Shown in pieces: positions 26,776-34,659 of a stretch of DNA of 34,659 nucleotides. The notes under the pieces were generated by a model. The model was given only the letters and a program-made list of their open reading frames with translations, ran no database searches and had not been told where the DNA came from. Each line of letters starts with the position of its first letter. Positions within the stretch are counted from its first letter, which is position 1. The position numbers were made by a program, and so were the translations under genes. The stretch is from Actinomycetota bacterium (GTDB lineage Bacteria > Actinomycetota > Humimicrobiia > Humimicrobiales > Humimicrobiaceae): the NCBI GenBank assembly GCA_016870615.1, contig VGAZ01000008.1, positions 1 through 34,659 on the forward strand, written 5' to 3'.

Positions 26776-28101
26776 TCAAACTATATTTTCCAGATTTGTT
26801 ATTGATCCCGTAATGCATATAATATCATTTATTCCGGCAGTATTTAAAGCATAATTTAGTGAATTGGAAATACTGTCCATTTTTATAACTTCACCCGGCA
26901 TTTTTTTTGAAACCAGGCTTTTAGAATCCCGCAATTTGTAAAACAGGTTTTCAATTGCGCCGGGATCAAGGCTTCTTGCAACATTGCTTGAAGTCAGTAT
27001 TAAAACATCAGCAATGCCGCATACAGCCTCGAGCATTTTTTTATAATCCTTATCCTTAAGAACCGAAAAAATAATTATCTTTTTATTTGTCTTAAAGTTC
27101 TCATTAATATTTTTGACAAAGTTTTTGATTCCACCGGGATTATGCGAAGTATCGGCAATAACTACCGGTTCTTTTCTAAGCACCTGGAACCGCCCTTTTA
27201 TCCTGGCTTTTTTAAGCGCCGGCTTTAATAATTCACTAGAAACATCTCTTCCCAGACTATGCATATAAAGCTCTGAAAGCGCAACAGCAAGACAAAGGTT
27301 CTGGGGCTGGTAATTGCCTGCAAGCGGCAGGAAAAGGTTTTTATATTCAGAAAATATCCCCTTTATCTGCACTTCCCACCCTTTAAGATAATTCTTTTCT
27401 TGATGCATTATGTAAAAATCAGCGCCGTAAATATACAGCCGGGATTTTGTTGCGCAAACTTCATTTCTTAAAACTTCAAGCACTTTTTCATCATTGCTTA
27501 ATGTGGCAACCTTTGCGCCATGTTTTATCACTTTTGACTTTTCAATTGCAATTTTTTTTATTGTTTTTCCAAGAACAGCAGTGTGTTCAAGGCTCACATT
27601 TGTAAGTCCGGCAATTTTTGAGCAGGCTGCATTAGTTGCATCCCATCTTCCGCCCATTCCTGCTTCAAGCACCATGACATCAAGGTTTTCATCGATAGCA
27701 AGCTTGAAAGCCATTGCTGCAATGATTTCAAATTGTGTCATTGGCCCTTCCGGATCCGTGGCATTTACATCTTCAATTAAAGGGAAAAGATCGCTTAAAA
27801 GTTTTGCAAATCTTACTTTTTTAATCTGGCTCCCGCAGTACCAGAGCCTCTCTGTATATTCAGTTATGTGCGGCGAAATATGGTATCCGCATCTTATGCC
27901 GTGTTCCTGCAGTATTACAGCCGTAATTACAGTAGTTGAAGTTTTGCCGTTAGTGCCGACAATATGTATGAAATCAGTTTTAATTTTTGGATACCCGAGC
28001 ATATCAAGTATTTTTTTTATTCTTGAAAGTCCCGGTTTTATGCCAAAGATAAGGCACTTATCAAGATAGCCTGTAGCCTGTGCATATGTAAAGTTTTTCA
28101 T
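26776..28101 (-). CDS. folC: Folylpolyglutamate synthase / dihydrofolate synthase
   Basis: FIHIVGTNGKTSTTVI P-loop, GYHISPHITEYTERL, VMVLEAGMGGRWDATNA, ADTSHNPGGIKNFV. Confidence 0.95.
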   Translation of the reverse strand: MKNFTYAQATGYLDKCLIFGIKPGLSRIKKILDMLGYPKIKTDFIHIVGTNGKTSTTVITAVILQEHGIRCGYHISPHITEYTERLWYCGSQIKKVRFAKLLSDLFPLIEDVNATDPEGPMTQFEIIAAMAFKLAIDENLDVMVLEAGMGGRWDATNAACSKIAGLTNVSLEHTAVLGKTIKKIAIEKSKVIKHGAKVATLSNDEKVLEVLRNEVCATKSRLYIYGADFYIMHQEKNYLKGWEVQIKGIFSEYKNLFLPLAGNYQPQNLCLAVALSELYMHSLGRDVSSELLKPALKKARIKGRFQVLRKEPVVIADTSHNPGGIKNFVKNINENFKTNKKIIIFSVLKDKDYKKMLEAVCGIADVLILTSSNVARSLDPGAIENLFYKLRDSKSLVSKKMPGEVIKMDSISNSLNYALNTAGINDIICITGSITNLENIV

Positions 28102-30812
28102 GATTTGTTTATATTTTCCATAAATTCAAGCTGCTCCTGGAGAACTTTTACGGCACTTAAAGAACGCGCAAGCTTTTCCTTTTCTTTTTCGATTATTTCT
28201 GCAGGCGCTTTTTCAATAAACTGCGGGTTTGATATCTTGCGTGTAAATTTTTCTATTTCACTGTTTATCTTTAAAATTTCTGCATTTATTCTTTTAATCT
28301 CAATATCTGCATCTATAACGCTGGCCAGGTTAACGTATATGCTAAAGTCACCGCTGACTGCTTTAATATACCCTTTTTTATCAGCAGGGGCGCCTGTCTT
28401 TAAAGGTTCTATTTTTGCAAGTTCCTTAATATAGGCCCCATTTTCTGATATAAGCCCCTCTGCCTCTTTGCTGCCGGCAACAACACATGCTTCCACTTTT
28501 ACAGAAGGATTTACTTTAAGCTCTGACCTTATTTTCCTTATCTTGACTATAATATCAAATAAGCTCTTTATGTTGTTTTCCGCAATATTTAAAGATGTTG
28601 ATGAAATCTTAATATCAGGGGATGGAAATTCTGAGCTCATTATGCTCTGACCCTGGTGCGGAATGGCCTGCCATATTTTTTCGGTAATAAAAGGCATAAA
28701 TGAATGCAGCATACGCAGATATTTTTCAAGAACGTACCACAGAATATATATGGGAATATTTTTGGCGTTTACCGTGCCGGATGTTTTGCCTTTATCGTAA
28801 ATCCTTACCTTTGCGGCCTCAATATACCAGTCGCAATAATCATTCCAGAAAAAATTTACAAGAGTGCGGCAGGCAAAAGAAATATTGTATTTTTCTATAT
28901 ATCTTTGCAGCAATTTTATGGTTTTTGAAAGCCTTGCAAGTATCCATTTATCCCATATATTTAAATCAGGCTCAGCAGGTATATCCTGTTTTAAAATATC
29001 ATCCGAAAAAAGACCTTCTGCTACCTGTATTGCTGAAATTACAAACTTTGAAGCATTCCACACTTTATTTGCAAAATTCCTGCTGCCCTCTATTTTTTCA
29101 TTTCCAAGCAACAGGTTTTTACCCGGAGTGGTAAGAGATGCAAGCGTAAATCTTAAAACATCCGTGCCGCTTTTATCTATTATGGAAAGGGGGTCAATTA
29201 CATTGCCTCTTGATTTGCTCATTTTATGCCCGTAAATATCGTTTACAAGCGGATTTATAAAAACTTCTGAAAATGGGACCTCATTCATGAAATAAAGGCT
29301 CATCATTATCATCCTGGCTACCCAGAAAAAGATAATATCATGGGCGGTAACAAGCACGCTTGTCGGAAAATAATATTTGAGATCTTCAGTTTTTTCGGGC
29401 CAGCCCATTACGGCAAAAGGCCACAGGCATGATGAAAACCACGTATCAAGAACATCGCTGTCCTGGCGCAGATTGGAGCTTCCGCAGCCGCATTTTAATG
29501 GCGTATTTTCGGCAACAATCATCCTGCTGCAGTCATTGCAATACCATACTGGAATTCTATGCCCCCACCATAGCTGCCTTGAAATGCACCAGTCGCGTAT
29601 ATTTTCCATCCAGTTAAAATAAAGTTTTTCCCATTTTTTAGGTACAAATTTTACTTTTCCGTCTTTTACGGCCTCAATAGCAGGAGCTGCAAGTTTTTTC
29701 ATGGAAACAAACCACTGGTTTGAAATCCTTGGCTCAATTGCAATATCGCACCTGGAACATGTCCCGAGTGAGATTGTATGCTCCCTTATTGCAGGCATAA
29801 GCCCCATTTTTTTTAAATCCTTAATTATTTCAGTCCTTGCTTTATACCTGTCAAGGCCGCTGTAGCCCCCCGCATTTTCATTCATAATGCCTTTTTCTGT
29901 CATTACATCTATTTTTTCAAGATTATGGCGTGCCGCTACTTCAAAATCGTTAGGGTCATGTGAAGGTGTTATTTTTAAAGCGCCTGTGCCGAATTTCATA
30001 TCAACATAACTGTCTGCAATTACAGGAATAACCCTGTTTGCAAGCGGCAGAAGGACGCGCCTGCCGATATACTTTTTATAACGCTTATCTTCAGGGTTTA
30101 CTGCAATTGCGGTGTCTCCCAGCATGGTTTCAGGACGCGTTGTTGAAACAGTGATAAATTCATCAGCTGATGGTTTTTGGGCAGCATCATCCATAAGCGG
30201 ATATTTTATATCATAAAGGCTGCCTTTTTTTTCCCTGTGTTCAACCTCTATGTCTGATATGGCGGTAAGGCACCTTGGGCACCAGTTAACCATATATTTC
30301 CCGCGGTATATGAGGCCGTCATTATAAAGTTTTACAAATTCATGGTTTACTGCGTCTACATACCCGTCATCAAGTGTAAACCGCAGCCTTTCCCAGTCGC
30401 ATGAGCATCCAAGAGACTTAAGCTGTGAAATGATCCTGCTGCCGTACTTGTTGCGCCATTCCCAGACTTTTTCAATAAATTTTTCCCTGCCGAGTTCAAA
30501 TCTTGTAATACCGTCTTTATCCAATTCTTTTTCAACAACATTCTGGGTGGCAATTCCCGCATGGTCAGTCCCGGGTATCCAGCATGCGGAATACCCCTTC
30601 ATTCTTGCATATCTTATAAGGATGTCCTGGAGCGTATTGTTTAATGCATGCCCTATATGAAGATACCCTGTAACATTGGGGGGCGGTATTACTATGCTGT
30701 AAGGTTTTTTTTCACCGGAGATTTGTCCATTAAATAAATTATTATCAAGCCAAAAATCATATATGTTTTTCTCGAATTCGCCGGGCAGGTATTTGCCTTG
30801 AAGTTTTTCCAT
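28098..30812 (-). CDS. valS: Valyl-tRNA synthetase
   Basis: PPPNVTGYLHIGHALNNTLQD, GHKMSKSRGNVIDP, editing-domain TTRPETMLGDTA, C-terminal coiled coil. Confidence 0.98.
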   Translation of the reverse strand: MEKLQGKYLPGEFEKNIYDFWLDNNLFNGQISGEKKPYSIVIPPPNVTGYLHIGHALNNTLQDILIRYARMKGYSACWIPGTDHAGIATQNVVEKELDKDGITRFELGREKFIEKVWEWRNKYGSRIISQLKSLGCSCDWERLRFTLDDGYVDAVNHEFVKLYNDGLIYRGKYMVNWCPRCLTAISDIEVEHREKKGSLYDIKYPLMDDAAQKPSADEFITVSTTRPETMLGDTAIAVNPEDKRYKKYIGRRVLLPLANRVIPVIADSYVDMKFGTGALKITPSHDPNDFEVAARHNLEKIDVMTEKGIMNENAGGYSGLDRYKARTEIIKDLKKMGLMPAIREHTISLGTCSRCDIAIEPRISNQWFVSMKKLAAPAIEAVKDGKVKFVPKKWEKLYFNWMENIRDWCISRQLWWGHRIPVWYCNDCSRMIVAENTPLKCGCGSSNLRQDSDVLDTWFSSCLWPFAVMGWPEKTEDLKYYFPTSVLVTAHDIIFFWVARMIMMSLYFMNEVPFSEVFINPLVNDIYGHKMSKSRGNVIDPLSIIDKSGTDVLRFTLASLTTPGKNLLLGNEKIEGSRNFANKVWNASKFVISAIQVAEGLFSDDILKQDIPAEPDLNIWDKWILARLSKTIKLLQRYIEKYNISFACRTLVNFFWNDYCDWYIEAAKVRIYDKGKTSGTVNAKNIPIYILWYVLEKYLRMLHSFMPFITEKIWQAIPHQGQSIMSSEFPSPDIKISSTSLNIAENNIKSLFDIIVKIRKIRSELKVNPSVKVEACVVAGSKEAEGLISENGAYIKELAKIEPLKTGAPADKKGYIKAVSGDFSIYVNLASVIDADIEIKRINAEILKINSEIEKFTRKISNPQFIEKAPAEIIEKEKEKLARSLSAVKVLQEQLEFMENINKS

Positions 30813-30827
30813 TATTTTTGCCCCCGG

Positions 30828-32108
30828 CTATGCAAGTTTTTCCTGGTCCCGGACAATTTCAACATTTTCAGAATCAGTTATAAGAAGGGGGGTTATGCTG
30901 CTCTGCACCACATCTTTTGTTATAACACATTTCTTAACATCCTGGCGCAAAGGTATGTCATACATGACCTCAAGCATTATCTCTTCCATAATTGAGCGAA
31001 GCCCCCTTGCCCCTGTGCCTCTTTTTGTAGCCACATCTGCAAGCGCTGTAAGGGCATCAGGTTTGAAAATAAGCTCTACTCCATCCATGGAAAATATCTT
31101 TTTATACTGTTTCACCAGGGAGTTTTTTGGCTCTGTAAGAATTCTTACCAAATCATTTTCATTGAGGCTGGAAAGAGTACTCATAACAGGAAGCCTGCCG
31201 ACAAATTCCGGAATCATCCCGTATTTTAATAAATCCTCCGGAAGGACCTGTGAAAACAGGTTATCTATTTTTTCGCTTTTTTTCTGTATTTTTTCGGTAA
31301 TAAAACCTATAGTGTTTTTATTCAGCCTTTTCTCGATTATTTTATCAAGCCCCGCAAAAGTTCCTCCGCATATAAAAAGTATATTTGAAGTGTTTATTTG
31401 TATGAAATCCTGGTGAGGATGTTTCCTTCCCCCGTGAGGGGGCACGTTTGCTTCAGTGCCTTCAAGTATTTTAAGCAGCGCCTGCTGCACGCCCTCGCCA
31501 GATACATCCCTTGTTATTGAAGGATTTTCAGACTTCCTGCTTATTTTATCAACCTCATCCAAATAAATTATGCCCGTTTCAGCTTTTTTTATATCAAAAT
31601 CAGCATTCTGTATAAGCTTAAGCAGGATATTTTCCACATCTTCGCCAACATAGCCTGCCTCAGTAAGGGCAGTTGAGTCAGCTATTGCAAAAGGCACATT
31701 AAGTATTTTTGCAAGTGTCTGGGCAAGCAATGTTTTGCCGCACCCTGTGGGACCCACAAGAAGTATATTGCTTTTCTGTATTTCAATATCGTCTTTTGTG
31801 CTGTTATATCCATATTTGACTCTTTTATAATGATTGTATACTGCAACAGAAAGAACTTTTTTTGCCTTGTCCTGGCCTACAACATAATCGTTTAAAATTG
31901 AGAAAATCTCATGAGGTTTTGGCAGGTCCTTAAAATCTACTTCCTTTTCGTCCTTTAATTCTTCATCTATAATCTCATTGCATAAGTCAATGCATTCATC
32001 GCAAATATATACTCCCGGACCTGCAACCAGCTTCCTGACCTGGTTCTGGGATTTATTGCAGAATGAACATTTTAAAAAATCAGTTTTCTTTTTATCGTCC
32101 TGAGGCAA
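30828..32108 (-). CDS. clpX: ATP-dependent Clp protease ATP-binding subunit ClpX
   Basis: CSFCNKS...CDECIDLC zinc finger, [31 protein letters not shown]. Confidence 0.98.
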   Translation of the reverse strand: MPQDDKKKTDFLKCSFCNKSQNQVRKLVAGPGVYICDECIDLCNEIIDEELKDEKEVDFKDLPKPHEIFSILNDYVVGQDKAKKVLSVAVYNHYKRVKYGYNSTKDDIEIQKSNILLVGPTGCGKTLLAQTLAKILNVPFAIADSTALTEAGYVGEDVENILLKLIQNADFDIKKAETGIIYLDEVDKISRKSENPSITRDVSGEGVQQALLKILEGTEANVPPHGGRKHPHQDFIQINTSNILFICGGTFAGLDKIIEKRLNKNTIGFITEKIQKKSEKIDNLFSQVLPEDLLKYGMIPEFVGRLPVMSTLSSLNENDLVRILTEPKNSLVKQYKKIFSMDGVELIFKPDALTALADVATKRGTGARGLRSIMEEIMLEVMYDIPLRQDVKKCVITKDVVQSSITPLLITDSENVEIVRDQEKLA

Positions 32109-32144
32109 GTTTTTACCCTCCCCTTTCGCAAAAAATATTAAAAA

Positions 32145-32756
32145 TTATTTTTTAATTATTACTTCATCGATAATGCCGTAATTTTTTGCTTCTTCAGCAT
32201 TTAAAATAAAGTCCCTTTCGGTGTCTTTTTCAATTTTTTTAACAGGCTGCCCTGTATGATTGGCTATTATTTCATTGAGTATTTTCCTCATCCTAACCAT
32301 TTCCCTTGTTTGTATCTCAACATCCATCGATGTTCCCTGGACTCCACCTGATGGCTGGTGAAGAAGGACCCTTGAATGCGGCAGAGAGTACCTTTTGCCC
32401 TTTTCGCCTGAAAGCAGCAGTACCGCAGCCGCGCTTGCAGCCTGGCCTATACATATAGATGAAACCGGTGACTTTATAAACTGCATGGTGTCATAAATTG
32501 CAAGGGCTGCTGTTACAACTCCCCCGGGGCTGTTGATGTATAATTGTATGTCTTTATCCGGATCTTCTGCATCAAGGTGAAGCATCTGCGCCATTACGAC
32601 ATTTGCCACATTATCATCTATGTCTGAACCTAAAAATATTATTCTTTCCTGAAGCAGCCGGGAATATATGTCAAAAGACCTTTCTCCCCTGTTTGTCTGC
32701 TCTATTACCATTGGAATCAGGTAATCATTGACTATTTTATTCATTTTTTTCTTCAC
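32145..32756 (-). CDS. clpP: ATP-dependent Clp protease proteolytic subunit ClpP
   Basis: [34 protein letters not shown] (catalytic Ser), [12 protein letters not shown] (catalytic His). Confidence 0.98.
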   Translation of the reverse strand: MKKKMNKIVNDYLIPMVIEQTNRGERSFDIYSRLLQERIIFLGSDIDDNVANVVMAQMLHLDAEDPDKDIQLYINSPGGVVTAALAIYDTMQFIKSPVSSICIGQAASAAAVLLLSGEKGKRYSLPHSRVLLHQPSGGVQGTSMDVEIQTREMVRMRKILNEIIANHTGQPVKKIEKDTERDFILNAEEAKNYGIIDEVIIKK

Positions 32757-34200
32757 TTTCTGTACTGTTGACTGAACCCGGTACCCACAGCTTCTTTTCT
32801 GATGACTGGTCCTGCTGGCTCTGTGAAGCTTCTGCCGGGGTCCAGAGCTTTCTTTTTACGGACTTATCGCTTTTTGGTTTTTCCTCTTCCTTTATTTTTG
32901 CACTTTTTATAAGCAAATCAAAGAGGTTGCGCCTTCTTATACCATTTTTTAATTCCTGCCTGCCATTTTGGCTATCAAAATATTCTTTAAGCCTTTTTTT
33001 CTCCTCTTCTTTCTGGTATGCTGAAATCACTTTTTCATACTCTTCAAGAACCTGCTCTTCAGGGGGTTCAATATTTGAAGCTTCAGCCTTGTCAAGGGCT
33101 GTAATTAACAGGTACTCTTTTATTTCCCTTATTGCAGACTGGCGAATATTTTCCGCAAATTGCTGTTCTGTAATATTATATGTTTTAAGGTAGTCCTCCC
33201 TTGAAATCTTATGGCTTGAAAGTTCTTTCTCCAAATCCTCATTATAACGGCTTATCCTGTTTTTTATCATTGGCTCGGGTGCTTCAAATTTAGAATTTGC
33301 CACAAGATTATCCATGATTTCAGAAATTATCCTGTCACGCCTTGCCTTTTTTTTCTGGTCAGATATCCTTTCTGCCAGAAAGTCCTTGAATTCATCAACT
33401 GTTTTATATTCGCCAAAATTGCTTATAAAATCCTCATTTAATTCCGGCAGTATTTTCCTTTTTATTTCCTTTAAATCAATTGAAAATTGGGCTTTTTTGC
33501 CTGAAAGGTCACTGTTTGAAATATTTTCCGGAAGAGTTAGGGAAATCTCTTTATGAGCTCCTTTTTTCATGCCAACAAGAGCTTTTTCAAATTCTTCAAA
33601 AAGTGTTTTTGACCCGATTTCAAGCGTATAATCCTGGGCGCTATTGCCTTCAAAGTCATTTCCGTCAATTTTACCCTCAAAATCAACAATTACAAAATCT
33701 CCCTGCTCAGCGGCCCTTTTTTCCTCAACAGGCTCAAGGGTGGCATAATTGCTGCGCAGTTTTTCAATCTGGGATTCAATTTCTTCATCATAAACCGCCT
33801 CTGAAATACCTGTTACTTCTATCCCCTTATACTTCGGGAGTCCGACTTCAGGCTCCACCTCAACTGTTATTTCAAAATTCAATGGCTTGTCTTTGCCTAT
33901 ACTGTTAATCTTGACCTGGGGATAATCAATTGGCTTAATTTTGGATTCATCAACTATGCGGGGGTAAAGTTCTGATATTGATAAAGTTGCTGCCTCATTT
34001 AAAACATAATCCTGGCCAAAATTTATATCTATTATATTATAAGGTATCTTGCCTTTCCTGAATCCCGGAATCTTAGCCTTTTCAGAGATATCCTTATAGG
34101 CTGTATTCATGGATTTCATAAGATGATTATTTGCTATTTCAAGATCAAGCAGCACTTTATTATTATCAACCTTTTTTAAACTTTTTAGCTTGTAACTCAA
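32737..34200 (-). CDS. tig: Trigger factor with C-terminal tail extension
   Basis: N-terminal ribosome-binding domain ([14 protein letters not shown]), PPIase domain ([16 protein letters not shown]), C-terminal helical domain; next to clpP and clpX. Confidence 0.95.
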   Translation of the reverse strand: MSYKLKSLKKVDNNKVLLDLEIANNHLMKSMNTAYKDISEKAKIPGFRKGKIPYNIIDINFGQDYVLNEAATLSISELYPRIVDESKIKPIDYPQVKINSIGKDKPLNFEITVEVEPEVGLPKYKGIEVTGISEAVYDEEIESQIEKLRSNYATLEPVEEKRAAEQGDFVIVDFEGKIDGNDFEGNSAQDYTLEIGSKTLFEEFEKALVGMKKGAHKEISLTLPENISNSDLSGKKAQFSIDLKEIKRKILPELNEDFISNFGEYKTVDEFKDFLAERISDQKKKARRDRIISEIMDNLVANSKFEAPEPMIKNRISRYNEDLEKELSSHKISREDYLKTYNITEQQFAENIRQSAIREIKEYLLITALDKAEASNIEPPEEQVLEEYEKVISAYQKEEEKKRLKEYFDSQNGRQELKNGIRRRNLFDLLIKSAKIKEEEKPKSDKSVKRKLWTPAEASQSQQDQSSEKKLWVPGSVNSTESEEKNE

Positions 34201-34228
34201 TATTCTTTCACTCCTTTTTTTATTTGCC

Positions 34229-34316
34229 TGGTGCGAGAGAGGGGACTTGAACCCCTACAGGTAGTTAGCCCACTAGATCCTAAGTCTAGCGCGTCTGCCA
34301 ATTCCGCCACTCTCGC
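34229..34316 (-). tRNA. tRNA-Leu (UAG anticodon), CCA encoded
   Basis: Acceptor GCGAGAG/CTCTCGC, anticodon stem-loop CTAGA-CTTAGGA-TCTAG, long variable arm, T-loop GTTCAAGTC, 3' CCA. Confidence 0.93.
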
Positions 34317-34320
34317 TAAA

Positions 34321-34396
34321 TGGTGGGTCGTACAGGCTTCGAACCTGTGACCCCCTGATTAAGAGTCAGGTGCTCTACCAACTGAGCTAACGACCC
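34321..34396 (-). tRNA. tRNA-Lys (CUU anticodon), CCA encoded
   Basis: GGGTCGT...GCTCAGTTGGTAGAGC...CCTGA-CTCTTAA-TCAGG...GTTCGAA...ACGACCCACCA. Confidence 0.95.
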
Positions 34397-34406
34397 ATTT
34401 AAAGAT

Positions 34407-34490
34407 AATCCCAGCTAATATGCTGTCGCATATCAGCATACCTAAATAGGTATCTTTACCTTAAAATTTAACAAAAACCTGGCACGCCTG
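34407..34490 (-). repeat. Copy B of a hairpin-bearing repeat ending in a tRNA-Arg 3' acceptor
   Basis: AATCCCA + hairpin GCTAATATGC-TGTC-GCATATCAGC + ATACCTAAATAGGTA + TAAAATTTAACAAAAACCTGGCACGCCTG. The 29-nt tail (34462-34490) is identical to 34631-34659. Confidence 0.85.
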
Positions 34491-34500
34491 GAGGGATTCG
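34480..34500 (-). pseudogene. Truncated tRNA-Arg-like 3' fragment (T-loop through CCA)
   Basis: Reverse complement CGAATCCCTCCAGGCGTGCCA looks like the 3' T-arm and acceptor end of a tRNA-Arg. No 5' half is present upstream of it on the minus strand. Confidence 0.6.
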
Positions 34501-34574
34501 GTCTTTCGTCAAATCCTGCTGGATTTGCTGCAGAGCCGCGGACTCCTTCGCTTTCGCTTCAGTCCGTCCTTTCG

Positions 34575-34659
34575 AATCCCAGTAAACATGCCACTGGCAT
34601 GTTTACATACCTAAAAAGGTAGCCTCAATGTAAAATTTAACAAAAACCTGGCACGCCTG
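34575..34659 (-). repeat. Copy A of the hairpin-bearing repeat, running to the window edge
   Basis: AATCCCA + hairpin GTAAACATGCC-ACT-GGCATGTTTAC + ATACCTAAAAAGGTA + TAAAATTTAACAAAAACCTGGCACGCCTG, offset 169 bp from copy B. May lead into an intact tRNA-Arg beyond the window. Confidence 0.85.

Noticed and set aside
27494-28069. 191-aa plus-strand ORF
   Set aside because: Antisense to folC, whose motifs are intact; shadow ORF composition.
34407-34659. CRISPR-like repeat-spacer reading of the right-edge repeats
   Set aside because: Only two copies at 169-bp spacing, with a tRNA 3' end and internal hairpins; no short regular repeats or spacers and no cas genes.

Overview
The window is mostly a minus-strand, core-genome gene block of a low-GC, Gram-positive-like bacterium. 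Reading in the direction of transcription (right to left) it contains tRNA genes, tig, clpP, clpX, valS, folC, a zinc-ribbon membrane protein, a DUF4321-like protein, maf, mreB, mreC, mreD, a PBP2 gene (mrdA), rodA, two radical-SAM-linked genes (TIGR03960- and TIGR03936-like), an RNase E/G gene, rplU, rpmA, obgE, proB, proA, nadD, yqeK, an LCP/LytR_C-like gene, rsfS and leuS. The left ~4 kb is accessory-like: two divergently placed DUF4143-type AAA ATPases flanking an apparent collapsed higBA remnant, a divergent orphan HisF-like gene and a BrnT/BrnA-like toxin-antitoxin pair. The signals most worth a second look are: (1) a 169-bp-spaced, hairpin-rich repeat at the right edge that carries a tRNA-Arg 3' end, in which the two copies have unrelated sequences but preserved base-pairing in one hairpin; (2) rplU apparently starting with ATT behind a strong Shine-Dalgarno, which is why it is missing from the ORF track; (3) three 23-bp-phased iterons overlapping the promoter of the DUF4143 ATPase; (4) a HisF paralog that has lost ammonia-gate residues; (5) an LCP-like protein lacking catalytic arginines and carrying two LytR_C domains; and (6) a trigger factor with a duplicated K-L-W-x-P motif in its tail. 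I see no CRISPR array, prophage or large multi-gene defence island. All family calls are by eye; no searches were run.
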